Below are positions 22,401-35,092 of a stretch of 64,000 nucleotides of DNA, in pieces. Source of the DNA: Gordionus sp. m RMFG-2023 (lineage: Eukaryota > Nematomorpha > Gordioida > Chordodea > Parachordodidae); the NCBI RefSeq assembly GCF_954871325.1, contig NC_088777.1, positions 310,001 to 374,000 on the forward strand, in the 5' to 3' direction. The first letter of the stretch is position 1. Each line of letters starts with the position of its first letter. The notes beneath the pieces are model-generated. The model searched no databases. It was given only the letters and a program-made list of their open reading frames with translations, and was not told where the DNA came from. The position numbers and the translations under genes are program-made.

Positions 22401-25400
22401 AATTAACAACAAAGGTCTTTTAAGTAAGTGGTTCTATGCAAGTTAAAGAAAATTTTTCAAACACTATAAACTAGATCAGGAATATATCATAGTCATTCCC
22501 AAATATTAATTAAACTCATAGTTCCTAAAAAACATTTTATTTCATGCGAGAAAAAATATGTTTAAATTAAAAATAAATATTAAAAATAAATTAATTAAAA
22601 ATAAATTAATTAAAAATATAATTTTTAGGCCAATAATTTTATAATTTTTCTATCTTTTATAAACTTCTGTGTTTTCATTGGATAATATGGGTTTTAAACT
22701 TTTCTTGCATTTTGTAATTTATCAATTTATTTATTCTTCCAAAAAAACAAACCTTTTATATGAATATTAAATTTTTGTCATTTTATATTATAAATTATAT
22801 ATATTCATATTATGTTAAAAATAAAACCGCTATTTTTATATGCTGCTGGCTATAATGCTGTCAGCGCATAGGTCTAGCCATAATAATATAATTTTAATAT
22901 ATAAAAAACAGTTAAAAATAAAGGGATTTTAGAGAAAAGAAAACAAGGATAAAGAAATTGTAAACGAATAATTCCCTGAAATAAAAAACCGGAAAAAATT
23001 TCCCGAAAATATTTCCCAAGAAAAAAAAATTCCCTGGAAAATAAGCAGAAAAAAACCCAGAAAAAAATATCCCGTGGAAGATAATACCCCGGAAAAAAAA
23101 TTCTAGGAAAATAATTACCCAGAAAAAATTCCCCTCGAAAAATATTCTCCGGAAAAAAATTCCCATAGAAAATTATTCGGAAAAAATTTTCCAGGAAATA
23201 AATTCCTCATTTTCAGATTTTAAATTAAATATAGGAGAAAATAAATCCCCGGAAGAAATACTTTAAAAAAATTTTCCAAATAATTATTTTTTAATCATCA
23301 AAAATAAACCCCTCTGCTAAAATAACGAAAATATTTCTAAATAATTATATTCAATATTTTATGAGCGTTGAGTATTTATTCTCGACGTTCGATGATTTTA
23401 GAGCATTATATATGTTTTAATTCTAAGCGATATAGAGCAATCTTAAAATATGAGAATTGATAAATCGGTTGATAGCTTAAAATTCATAAGCAAAATAATA
23501 ATTATAAGATTTGAAATATATAAATAATAAGTACTGATAATCATCTCTGAAATAAATGCTTCTTGATTAAAATGGTCAGCATTTTTCATTACTTTTGACA
23601 GTATAAACCCGCCCAATGCACTCTTATTCAGCCATTTAAATTCTTATTGATGGCATTAAATACTTCAGAAATTTCCTATTTCGTCACAGAATTTATATAT
23701 ATAAATATATCATTTAATAGCCCATCATTAGCATTAGAAAATAAAAAGGGCGCTAGTTTGTAAATGTCATGATATTATTTTTGACAACTAATGACAAATA
23801 TTTGACATAGAACATCATCTGAAAAAGACTTCATAAATTGCATAAAAAATTATACCAATTGAAAAATTGTACAACTATTTTTGAAGGCAATTGTAAAAAG
23901 CCTCTCATCTCCAACTGATTAAAATTTTTAATATATTTCTAAAAACTTCAATAATTAATAATTTGTGTAAAATATTTTGTTAATTTTCTCAATAATTTTA
24001 AATATTTTATTTGAGAATTTCTTATTTTGTTAATTTTTTAAAAATAATAGGATCAAGAGAGAATTAGTGGGGAAATTTTTTCCGAGGAATTATTTTCTGT
24101 GAGAATACTTTTTCTTAGGAATTATTTTTCGAGGAAATTTTTTTTACGGTGATTTTTTTTCCGGAGAATTATTTTCCGGGGAATTTTTTTCCGGTAAATT
24201 TTTTTCCTGGGGGATCTTTTTTCCGGGGAGTTATCTTCTGGGGAATTTTCTTCTCAATAGTTTTTTTTCGGGTAATAAATTTCCGGGGATTTACCGAGGA
24301 TTTTTTTCTGCGATTTTATTCCGGGTTATTTTCCCTAGATTCTGAAAAAATACATCTAGGAAAACTTCTTAAAAAAGTGAATCTTGCAAAATAATTTTCC
24401 GCTAAAAAAATATCTAAAAAAAATCCCCGGAAAATAAATCCCCATAAATTTATTCCCCGCAAAATGTTTCCTCAATAATTCTCCCTTTTTTTGATCCTAT
24501 AAAATATTAAATTATTTTTAAAAAATTAACAAAATAAGAAAAAAATCCACAAATAAATATTCAAAATTTTTGAGAATATTAACAAAATATTCTACACAAA
24601 TGATTAATCATCGAAGTTTATAGGAATATATTAAAAATTTAAATCAGTTGGAGATAAGAAGCTTTTCACAATTGCCTTCAAAAATAATTGGACAATTTTT
24701 CAATTGGTATAATTTTGTTATGCAATATATGAAGTCTCTTTCAGACGATTTTTAGAATATAAAATATATTGTGTTCCATGTCAAAAATTTGATATTTGTC
24801 ATTAGTTGTCAAAAATAATATCACGACTTTAACTAGCGCCCCTTTTTGTTTCTAAAGCTAATGATAGGCTATTAAATGATATATTTACATATAAATTCTG
24901 TGACGAAATAGGAAATTTGCAATTCAACCTGGTCTTCTCTATTAGATATTATTTTACTGAAGAATTTAATGCCTCCTATAAGATTTTAACTGGCTAAATA
25001 AAAGTGAATTATGCAGGTTTTTCGTTATATTTTTCATGCGAAATGAGCAGACACATTACAATATATTAAAAATAATAGTTTTATTTCATTTGCATATTAT
25101 ATATGTTTAATTGAAATATATTTACATAAATAAAGAATCAAACAGCCATTAAAATTTATAAACATTAGACGGGGTTAAACAAAATTTATAGATAAATGGG
25201 AGGGCAGGAAATTTATTTAAAAAATTTATAGGTGAGCGGATGGGTGGTTTAAAAAATTTCGAAACAAGAAGTGGAGGGGCGCCTTTTGACTGATAACGTC
25301 CATTGCAGACCTTTAGCTGAAAATCAATATAAAACTTGCTTTTATTTTTTGCTAAAAGTTTACTGTAAAATATAATGTAGTTTATGTTAATTAATAGAAT

Positions 25401-25815
25401 CCCCCAATTTTTTCAATTTAATAAATGCTTTAGATTTTTATATATATATTTCCTGAAAATGAATGAGTTTTTTTTAATGTATATTTATTAGGAATTAATA
25501 AAAACATTGATGTTGAATAATTATTTTTCCTTATCAAGTAATTTTTTTATGTTGTATAAGGGATATTAACTTGAATATGAAAACAGATATAATTTTCCTT
25601 TTTTTCTTTTAGGAAATTATACCTTTCGCGAACAAGGTATATAAAATTAATATATATATGTATATAGAATCCTAAACCATTTTTATAATATTAATATTTT
25701 AGTCTCCAACTTTTTAACCATTATTAGCTATGAAAGAAGTACAAAGGAATATAGTTGATATGATTTCAAAAAAAAATTATTTTAGCAAATATTTCATACG
25801 TTTTACTACACAATG
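19489..25815 (+). CDS. Microexon gene A, predicted secreted protein
   Basis: Exons found by alignment with paralogues, numbered on the family plan: e1 19489-19546, e2 19605-19622, e4 19866-19901, e5 19958-19981, e6 20032-20049, e8 20264-20296, e9 20348-20371, e10 20423-20455, e11 20503-20523, e13 21580-21612, e14 25613-25636, e15 25786-25815. Exon 1 encodes a signal peptide, MKVIFSFLAALVLTSENIK. Every internal exon is a multiple of three, starts after codon base 1 and joins without a stop. Landmarks: NFTCEKE (e5), DHYIQ (e8), FLIGI (e9), NLTLTI (e10), GVNGTLVISL (e13), NYTFREQ (e14). Exon 3 was not found. Exon 7 (near 20187) has lost its donor, but skipping it keeps the frame. No stop exon was resolved, so the 3' end is open. 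A foldback element swells the e13-e14 intron to 4 kb. Confidence 0.8.
21900..23600. repeat. Intron sequence with CCGGAAAAAATTCCC repeats
   Basis: Between 22910 and 23290 the motif ATTCCCCGGAAAAAA recurs about twenty times with variation. The inverse, TTTTTCCGGGGAATT, fills 24060-24480. The hydrophobic frame at 22912-23166 on the minus strand is an artefact of the repeat. The remainder of this stretch is AT-rich intron. Confidence 0.6.
23610..25010. mobile_element. Foldback (long inverted repeat) element in the intron of gene A
   Basis: Arms of roughly 440-500 bases (23610-24050 and about 24490-25010) are inverted copies. Matching landmarks include ATTTCGTCACAGAATTTATAT, AAAAGGGCGCTAGTT, TTGAAGGCAATTGT and ATCTCCAACTGATT. 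The loop (24050-24490) is the TTTTCCGGGGAA repeat tract. The arm sequence around 24670-24820 also matches 13820-13945 inside the Mutator-like element, so the families share sequence. No coding region or clear target duplication was found. The frame at 24149-24394 is a repeat artefact. Confidence 0.65.
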
Positions 25816-26159
25816 GTATCAATAATTTATTTAAAAGATTCACATTTGCATTATATTTATATACCAATTATTATCCCTTAAAAATAATATATAATTCACT
25901 AAGGCATTAATAAAGAAGTATTTATCACTTTATTCTAAAAACCTCCTACCTTGTTTATTTAAAACATTTTTTCTATTACTATTTCAATTTTCATTTAGAA
26001 ATTTTATATATTTTAGATTAATTATCGAATATTTGATTAGATATGTTTCATATTTTTTTAGCACAAATGTTATAAAATTTGTAAATTTACTCAAAATTAA
26101 AATTTATGTAATTTAAAATTTTTTAAAAAGACTGAAATATTTTTATCACTTTTAAATTA

Positions 26160-29100
26160 AAATGTGAAGTAAAAATTTTGCTGGCTCTGCCAGCTTTCGT
26201 TTTCATTTAATCTAAAATAAATAAATATTTATAATTTCACATTAACCCAAAAATCTGTTTTCTTTTATTACTACTGTTAGCCGATCCAAGTATGAATTAT
26301 TATTTTTTTACTGATTAATAATTTTAACAAAAATATGAACTAACGATGTTTTAGATCAGGCTTTTTTATAATAATATTCTAATTTCTAATTAATAGAGAA
26401 ATTAAATTAAAGATCTATACATATTTTTAATTAATAGTTTATGATTTGGAGGATCAAAGTATAACCAACCTTAATGATATATTTTTTTCTCATTTTATTG
26501 ATATTAACCCTTGAAACAAAGAATACATAAAATTCTGTTCTAATACAAACTACTATATATTAGATTTTTTCAAAATAGAAATTTATTTTAACAAGAATTT
26601 ATCGAATGGAAATATATTCTTAAACAAGAACTTTTTTAAAAAATTTATAATATTGAACAATTGAGATTTATTATCTATTTTTTTCAATATTAAGTTATGA
26701 TGTCATATTAATAGTTATTGTTATTTTAATATTTTATTTATCACAAAACATAAACTGTTTAGATCGAAATATATTGAATTGCAAGCAACATTATACGAGT
26801 AAGCTCTGTTTTATATTGTTCGATTTAAAATATTTTAATTATTTTAGGCTTCATTTGTCAAAACGAAAGTAGAATAAAACAATAAATTTTTAATTAAATT
26901 AAAATATTATTCATTTATAGATGGCGTTATTATAAACAAAATACAAAGTTTATCAATTGATTTATCAATTTGCAAATTGTACATATTATTTAATCGAATC
27001 CTTACAAATTATAAAATTATTATAGTTTTATTTAATTTCTAATTAACATGTTATTAAATGTTCTTATAATATTTAATTTGCGTACGTAGTGGAGGGACGG
27101 GGGCAAACCACCCTCTTTTCCACTTTCAAATAATGCAGATTTCGGCTAAAAAATATTACTATTGATTATCAATTTATATTGTATTCCTTCGTATTTCTTA
27201 TGTCATATATTTTAATTTACATTTATTTTTCATATTCACAGCAGAAATAATAAATACCATGCTAATTTACTCTATGAATTAATATGGATTTCAAATTTCA
27301 CTTGACTTTTTAGCAATTCTTTGAAAAAAAATTTACTGCAGTTACTAGGTCAAAATACACTTTAAAAATATTTTAAAAAACTTTTTAAAAGTTTTAATAT
27401 AATCGTATGTTAAATTTTTGACATTTATAAAATTTTCTATGGCCCATATGTTTTAAAAAATTTACTTAAGCTCAACAATCATGTTAACACTCCATTTAAA
27501 GATACAAAGTTACGGGAGAAATCTTACAACCATCAAAAAATGGATCACAAAAGCGGTAATGATAAGCATTTCAAATTGAGGATATGATTCCCATTTTATT
27601 ATACACTAATAAAAATAGAGCTAAATTAGCATAAGTAACTAGAAATAAAATACAACTAGCCATTGCGGCAATCATTTATTGCGAGTTTTAGGGTGTTGGA
27701 CATTCGAATTTGATAGCTAAATAACAAAATTTAAAGCATTGGTGGTTATGTGTCATTGGGCATAAATAACAGAAAAAATTTTATTCAACCCCAAAATTTA
27801 AACAAAATTAATAATGTTTGTGATAATCTTATTTAGAAAAATTAGGTAATAAAAAATATTTATTCTCCATTTTGGCGCATGAGATTATAAATATTGAAGA
27901 CACTGAGAATATGTCATGTGCTAATTGATACAAAAATAATAAATATTTCTGCAAGATGTAATGTGTGAAAATCTTAAAAAATTTAAAGGAATAAATAATC
28001 TCATGATAAATTAATTTCTTTGAAAAATATAGCTAAATATTAATTTGATACATTATCAACAATGTTGGAACTTAATAAAATTAGGCCAAATATAGATGAC
28101 GACATTAATAATAAGTCTTAAATCAAAAGGAAAGCTTTATGAATTTAATATTTGTGTAACTCGGCAAGGCAAGTTCGTCATTCCAATATTAATATTGTGT
28201 CAGTTGAACAATACTATAAAATAAATCTCTTTACCCCCTTCTTGGATACCTTTATAGCTCATATTAATGAAAGATTCTTGATTCATTAGGTAGCACTTAC
28301 ATATCTTATCCTTCCGAGTCATACAAATCTTGATAGAGAAAAAATTAATTACCAGATTTTTATTGTGAGTATGTTGTAGTATCTATGGAATAGACCTTCT
28401 TAATACACATCAATATTGATCCCAATTTTTCACCATTTCATTAATACTATTATTTTATGAATTTTATAAGTTCAATGTTTTATTTCTTAAGAATATTTTT
28501 ATATTTTATTCTATATTTCCAATTTAAATTTATACATCAATTTTTAAATGCTTAAAATTTATATTTTTTCAAAATTATCTTCTAGTTAATTTATAATGAT
28601 TCATTAATCATACACCGTCTATATATATTTAATATTTTATGGTTAATATATATTAGAGATAGACACGGGCTTGAAAGATGAGTCACAGTGGGTTAAGGCA
28701 TGAGTGTGAATATGTTTTAAATTATTAGGCGTTACTTATGACGTGCTACCCTAAAATTTTAGCCTGGTGTGAATGGGCGTGAACATAAATTTCATGGGAA
28801 TCACGGAAATTTTAATTTTTTAAATTATTTTTTCATGAATATAAATTTGCAATTTTATAATTCTAATATATTTCTAATTTAATTTATCTCTTATATAAAC
28901 GGCTTTTGTTTTTCGTCTTATAAAAATAATAAATCACTTACCTCTCGTTCAGCAATGGAAATTTGGTAATTAACAAATTTAAATATGATTTATTTTCATT
29001 TGTCGTTAATATATATATACTAATGATTTGCACTGATATTATAATCAGTCAAAATTTAAAGGAAGATATAACATCTTAATAAAATACAGTTTAAATTTTC

Positions 29101-31149
29101 TCATATTTACTTATAAATCTGCCCACCTCTAATTTATAGTTTAATTTGCGATAAGACATGTTTAACATTTAATTGACACTACTTCTAATAAATTTATGAA
29201 CTTAAAATATTCTTAAATTATGAATATAAAATTTACTTACCTACCTCCGTCCCCCCCCCCCCACCTCATGACGAATTCCTGCGTACGCGTATATATATAT
29301 TATCACTATTATTTAATATTAACCATAAACTCTATTTATTCTTATTGCTTTAGGAGAATCGTGGGCAACCTACATACTTTTTATTGAAAATTTTTTACGA
29401 TTCATATGGGAAACTATCATGACTTCCTTATTTTTTTTGCTTATTATTCTCATAATGATCAGTATATACTAAATCTATTGTTATTATTTAACATTTTTGA
29501 CATTTCTAATAAATATATATATATAGGAAGCATGGAAAAAAATATTAAAGGTATGATTTTACCTATCTTAAAATTTTTATATTTTTTTTAGCTTACTTAA
29601 TATATCCGGACCATTACATCGGGAGTATTTATTTTTTTTAAATTATTATTTTGAGCTTAGTATTCGTAATCTTAAAAAAAAAACTTAAGCAACAGATTCG
29701 ATCATCGGAATAAGTAAATTATAGAAAGATTTATTCTTTTATGTATAATTATTTTATTTGATAGGAATTGGAAATAAAAATATTACCATAACCATAGGTA
29801 TAAATATTTAAAGATATTGATTTCACAAGAGAATTTTTAGAATATGAAAATGAACCAATAGGTAAATTTAGTTATTTTTTCACTTTGAGAAATCTAAAAT
29901 TATACGTTTAGAATATTAATAGTTATAGTCACTAATTATTGCTTTATTATAAGTATTAAAGACACCCCTTTAGGAAAATAATTCTCTTATAATTAGATTG
30001 TGTTATTCTCATCTGTTAAGGAGAAAATATAATCAAATCATTCAGTGGGATAGCCAGGTTTTCCAAAATTTAATATTAATAATATTTTCTAAACGAATTT
30101 AAAAATGTATAGAAATTAATATAAAAATTAATTTTTTCATTTAAAAACGTAAATTTTGACGAAAATCATGAAATTTATAAAAGAACGAAAATAAAATAGT
30201 CTTTAAATCTATTATATGGAAAAGATAGAAGATTTATAGTGAAATTATTCTTTACAAAAAGTCAAAATTACTCAATCCCCTCTTGATTTTTTTCTTTTTC
30301 ATTTATATAATAAATAGAAATAAATGCTACTTGACTTCCCCACTTTTCTAATTATACATCAGTTGTTTCTTTATTATTTAAAGTTTGATTATATATAATT
30401 TTTTTTGCCCCATACTTAATTTTATAGGATAGATAATTGAACATATGCGATATAGCCCTATTTTTTTTATATATATAGTAACGAATAGAACTGGATTCAT
30501 ATATAATAGAAGTAGATCAATTTTAATTTCATGCACATTTACAAAATTAAAAAACTATCACATGAAAAGAGTATAATTTACAAAATAATCTATAAAATAT
30601 ATCTTTAAAATTTTCGCAATAAAGCTACGGTAGTAAAACTAATAGGTATATACATTTATTATTTTGAAAACGATTTATCAATTTTTTTCGCATATATATA
30701 TAACAATGTTTAAATTTGAATGATATTTCGAGTTACAAATTTAATTTGTTAATTTATATCTAGATTCTGAAAATAGCGCTGTAATAATATCTATAGGTAA
30801 TGAAAGATCAATATACATTTTTGTACAAATTTAATTAGATAGTTGTTTAAATAAGTTGACCTCAATATTAATTTATTTACTATTTTAAACTTTACCAATA
30901 TCAAAGTTATTATTAATAACAAATATAATAAATTTTCATCTTCTTTCATTTAGGAAGCATCGAAATATTTCGTGTACCAGGTATATAATATATGAGGATC
31001 CCTAATCACATTAAATAATATTTTAGTGTCAAGATTTATCAAATTTACATCTTATTTAGGTATATTAGATATGTAAAAAACTGCTAATTACCACGAGTTT
31101 ATAAAATCAATTATTTTAGAAGCTAAACCATATCTTCTACAGTATAAGG
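26160..31149 (+). CDS. Microexon gene B, probably decayed at its start
   Basis: Exons: e1 relic about 26162-26208, e2 26281-26289, e3 26438-26458, e4 26763-26798, e5 26848-26868, e6 26921-26947, e7 29527-29550, e8 29592-29624, e9 29690-29713, e10 29765-29797, e11 29841-29861, e13 30764-30796, e14 30954-30980, e15 31120-31149. Internal exons all join in frame: YDLEDQ (e3), NCKQHYT (e4), FICQNE (e5), SMEKNIK (e7), PDHYIG (e8), SIIGI (e9), NKNITITI (e10), AKPYLLQYK (e15). Exon 1 still resembles the signal peptide (VKILLALPAFVFI), but the ATG is out of frame and a stop follows. The copy may therefore be a pseudogene, or may use an undetected first exon. No terminal exon was found. The e6-e7 intron holds a hAT relic. 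Confidence 0.72.
27480..28390 (+). pseudogene. Relic of a hAT-like transposase in the intron of gene B
   Basis: The clearest part (28164-28286) reads ARQVRHSNINIVSVEQYYK followed by INLFTPFLDTFIAHINERF. This is typical of the hAT-related family often annotated as 52-kDa-repressor or zinc-finger MYM-like transposases. Upstream the similarity continues weakly (about 27600-27700, NR-KLA...AIIYC), with stops and frame changes. It is decayed. The flanking block around 29140-29290, with its run of 12 C at 29251, is also present in the equivalent intron of copy E (63550-63700). That block therefore predates at least one gene duplication. Confidence 0.6.
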
Positions 31150-31614
31150 GTTATTCAAATTAATTTAATTTATATTTTTTTCATTTCAAAATTTTTACAA
31201 ATAATTCATAATGTTTTGTTTAACAAAAAAAGGATTTTTTTTTTATTCCAGTAAATAATTAACTCCATTTTCGAAACGCCATATTAATTTTTTTTTGGAA
31301 ATTAATATCGGAGACCTGCAGATGACTATTTACACGGGCTGGGACCGATTGATTTTATAAAAAAAAATTTCTATTTTTTTTCAAAAATTTTTCTCGGTCA
31401 AGCCTGAGTTTTAAATATTAAGACTCAGCCCGGCCTGACCTGAATTTTTTTAAATATATATTCATTATATTTATTTTAAATTTTTTTTATCTAAATAATG
31501 GTGATTTAGAATGGTTTTAATATATACGGCCAGGTTTGGGGTTTTTTTGAAAGAAAAATATACTAAATTCTAAGGCTAGATAAAGAATATCAAAAGCATT
31601 TATTTAAATATAGG
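31150..31614. repeat. Spacer with GGCCCGGCCTGA-type repeat
   Basis: Intergenic. At 31330-31460 and again at 34750-34800, just outside the second hAT, are AGCCCGGCC/GGCCTGACC-type motifs in AT-rich spacers. The second hAT therefore appears to have landed inside an older repeat of that kind. No gene seen. Confidence 0.4.
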
Positions 31615-34600
31615 CAGAGTGGTTAACGCTCCTTTTTAAAAGTAGCGAGCTCCCGCTCCCGCTCCCGCTCCCGCTACTACATATTAAAAGGAGCGCTCCC
31701 GCTCCAACTAATGGAGTGCCGCTCCATAACCGCTCCTTTGATTTTCATTTTTTTAGAAGGTACACTAAACAAAATCATATTTTTTTATCAAAACGTTTTA
31801 TTTATATTATATAATATATCCAAATATTTATAATCTTTTATTAGCTTTTAAAAGTAATAAATTTTCTAAATTAGAATCTAACAAACACCCAAGCCTCTCC
31901 CCTAAGACCTGTTTTGCAATACTAAATAGGCGCTCCACAGGAGCACTAGAGGGAAGCGGGGTATTGTATCTTATATAAATATTTTTTAATTCAGGGAATT
32001 GTTCAAAAATAGTAATTTTGCTATCATTATTTAAAAAATATCTATCCAATATATTATCTTCATGGTGATCAATTTCATGGAATCCAAAAAAATCTTCCAA
32101 ATCATTGCAAGGTTCCTGTGAACTAGTAGTAGCTATCTTTCCGTCGGGTATTTGTTTCCTTAAAAAATTAATTAATCTGCCTTTTAGTTCCATATTTTTT
32201 GGATTTTTTATCCATATTATCATCATTATAAATATTTGAAAATCTGCAATAAAGTTATTTAAATAGATATAATTTATTTTTTATTATAAACCTTTTATTA
32301 ATACCGCTTTCTAAGAGACTTTACAAGAGGTTGGCAAAACTCTAAATCTGTTAATTCGTTTAATTTTGAAATAAGTTTAGAAATGGTTGGTTCAAGGATT
32401 TTAGCTTTTTTCATAGGCTCCATAACCTAAAATTTATTTATTTCACAAAGATAACGATTATATTAATATTTACTTGACTATACTCTTTAATAAATTTACG
32501 TTCTTGGGAGTTAAAACGTATAAGCCCATGGTTATCACACAACTCATCAAGGTCCTTTTGTTTTTCAATATTTTATCTAGCAAAACCATAGACTCATAAT
32601 ACGAATTCCACCTAGTGGAATTTGGGCATATTAGATACCTACCCAACTTTCTGATAATATCGTCCGCCATATTTGTAGACATATTTTGTTTATTTCACAA
32701 AGATTGACACTTTTGGAATAAGCTTTGAGATTCTATTTGAAAGCTTCTATCACCTAAAGCTTTCTCTGCGTCAACTGTTGACACCAAATTGAGATTGTGG
32801 CAAGCACATCGTGAATGTTGAGGGAGATAATCAAAGCTTTCTGCCCTATTATTTAGGATATCATCAATATCCACAAATTGGAAATCATCATCCATCTCAG
32901 AACTTTTATCTTCAAAAATTCTAAAAAATAAAAGGAAAGTTATAATTTTAAAATAAATATTTAAGATTACCTGAATGCTTATACAAAGTTCCTACCATTA
33001 TCAGTAATGGTTTTTATCACTTTATTCTGAATTTTAAAGCTTTTATGTATATCAATTATCATCTTGGCCAAAACATCAAAAGTATGCTTGCCTTGAACAC
33101 GAAGCTAGGGCTAAAGTTGCTGATTTTTTTTGCAATGATTTTGTGTCAATCTAATGAGCTGTTACACCCAAAAAAGACCTTTATAAGTTAAATTAATCAA
33201 GCACATTTAAAAATATAGGCACTACCTTCTAAATCTACTCCAGCAATCAGCTGTGGTACACACATATGATACTCCAGAAAGCATTTCTATAATATCATCC
33301 ATCATTTTATCATAACGCAAACCTATCTTTGCTATTAGTGTTTGACGACACATTACCTTTGCTGAAGTGGAAAACGTTTTTATCATTTTGACAAAGCTAG
33401 GATTGTCTACAGTTGATAAAGGAACTAGTGTCTCAATGACATAATCAATAATTGCATTATCTCCTTCAGTTTTTGTAGGTTCATATATTTTTTGACTAAA
33501 ATTTAATATTGACTGTTTTTTCTCAGAAGACTTTATATTTTGGCTAATATCTTTTTTATTATAACTATTGATATGATTTTCAATTTTTGAATATTGATTA
33601 ACATGTACTCTCTAAATATAAATTTATAAATTAAATTAAAATTTATTTTATAAAAATCAACTTTATTTTTAACTGATAATCTAAAACATCAAATTATTAA
33701 GGTAGATTTTTTAAATAAGAAATTGACAAATATTTAATGAGCAGTATAAATATCTTTTTAGGCACTTTATTTTTTTTTATTTTTGTAAATTTTTTTATTA
33801 TTTTGTTTTACTTATTTTATTAATATAAAATAAAAATAAATAATTATTTTTCAAGTTTATTGATCAAAATAAAATAAGAAAAAATCAAATTAAGATTAAA
33901 TAAAATATAAATTTTACCATAATAAAATGTATATTTTTAATTTGGATGTTACAATTCAATTTAAAAAAATACTTTAAATTTAGAAAAAAAATGTATAAAA
34001 GGAGGTTGAACAAGTAATGAGAAAATTAAAATAAATATTAAAATATAAAAAAGCATCATATCTGACAACCCAAGCCCAACTAATATAATGAATTGCCCAA
34101 AAATAATTAATACCATTTTAAAAAAATTATTACAAAATAAACAAATATTGATTTTACTTTTAAATGTTTTTAAATTAAAGCTTGAGATTTTAGAGAAAGA
34201 TATCCTTTTGTTGTTAATACATAATAGGCATTTCGCCTTTAAGTTGACTTTATCATCTGTATCATCTATAAGCTTGAAATATTTTTTATATGGTGGAAAT
34301 GGAAATTCGGTTTCTTCTTCTGTGATCTCTAAATCCATAACATCTAAAACTATTTTTTATTATATATCTATAAAATGAATATTAATATGACTTACAAGAT
34401 TTTTCAAAAAATTTTTAATATAAAAAGGAAAAACTGATGTTTAATGTTTAAAATGATTAGATGAAAAATCAATATAAAACTCGGCTCAACATTTAATAAT
34501 GAATAAATTTAAATAAAATAAAATTTTATTTTCATTAAATTTTAATTAACAAATATTATTAATATTTAAAAAATAATATAATTTATATATTAAATTTAAA

Positions 34601-34729
34601 GGAGCGGTAGAGCGCTCTTCCGCTCCAGCCTTAAAAGGAGCTATTCCCGCTCCCGCTCCTCATTTTTAAAAAGGAGGGGCGCTCCAGCTGTTTTTGAGAA
34701 AATGTAGCGGCGATCCAGTAACAACTCTG
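31615..34729. mobile_element. 3.1-kb hAT transposon, decayed
   Basis: Flanked by the 8-base duplication AATATAGG (31607-31614 and 34730-34737). Termini are CAGAGTGGTTAACGCTCC and, inverted on the right, CAGAGTTGTTACTGGATCGCC. Subterminal clusters of GGAGCGGGAGCG (or its complement) lie at both ends (31650-31735 and 34600-34690). It contains a degraded transposase on the minus strand. It is a different hAT family from the one at 6448 but has a related terminus (YAGNGTTGTTA). Confidence 0.9.
31838..34338 (-). pseudogene. Decayed hAT transposase
   Basis: Blocks in order on the minus strand: an N-terminal finger-like segment (34338 to about 34140, KCLLC...SFNLKT); a central core from about 33610 (NAIIDYVIETLVPLSTVDNP, TTADCWS), split by a 50-base intron; LPQHSRCACHNLNL and STRWNSYYESM (32895-32470); and the C-terminal dimerisation region (32226-31828, LKNIYIRYNTPLPSSAPVER then LFS). 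An in-frame TAG replaces the expected Trp just after SFLGVTAH (near 33163), and frame changes separate other blocks. The domain set is that of the widespread BED-finger hAT transposases. It is not functional as read. Confidence 0.82.
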
Positions 34730-35092
34730 AATATAGGTATTAATTATTAAATATATAAAAGCCCGGCTCAGGTATTTTTAAAAAAAATTTTGGCCCGGCA
34801 GGGCTTAAGTATATTTTAAAAAAATTTAATTTCTGATTATTATAAAGGAATATTTTAAACTTTGAGAATATATCAAAATCGCAAATATTAAAAAAAAAGG
34901 AAAGAGAAACGAGGCACGTACATTTCTTTATTTAAAAAGTTAATGGAAGGGAAAGGAAATGAGAGGAAAAGAAGAGAACAAGAATAATATTAAAAATGAA
35001 AGGATTAAATTTTTTTTTAACAAGGCTTGAATAAATTTATTTATTTTTAATCTTAATCTGAATCCCCAATTTTATCAATATTTTTGTTATAG

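Noticed and set aside
22912-23166. Phe-rich minus-strand open frame
   Set aside because: Product of the CCGGAAAAAATTCCC repeat tract. The same tract inverted gives a similar frame at 24149-24394.
34088-34378. Plus-strand frame of 96 codons in the second hAT
   Set aside because: It overlaps antisense the N-terminal finger block of the hAT transposase, which is the recognisable protein.
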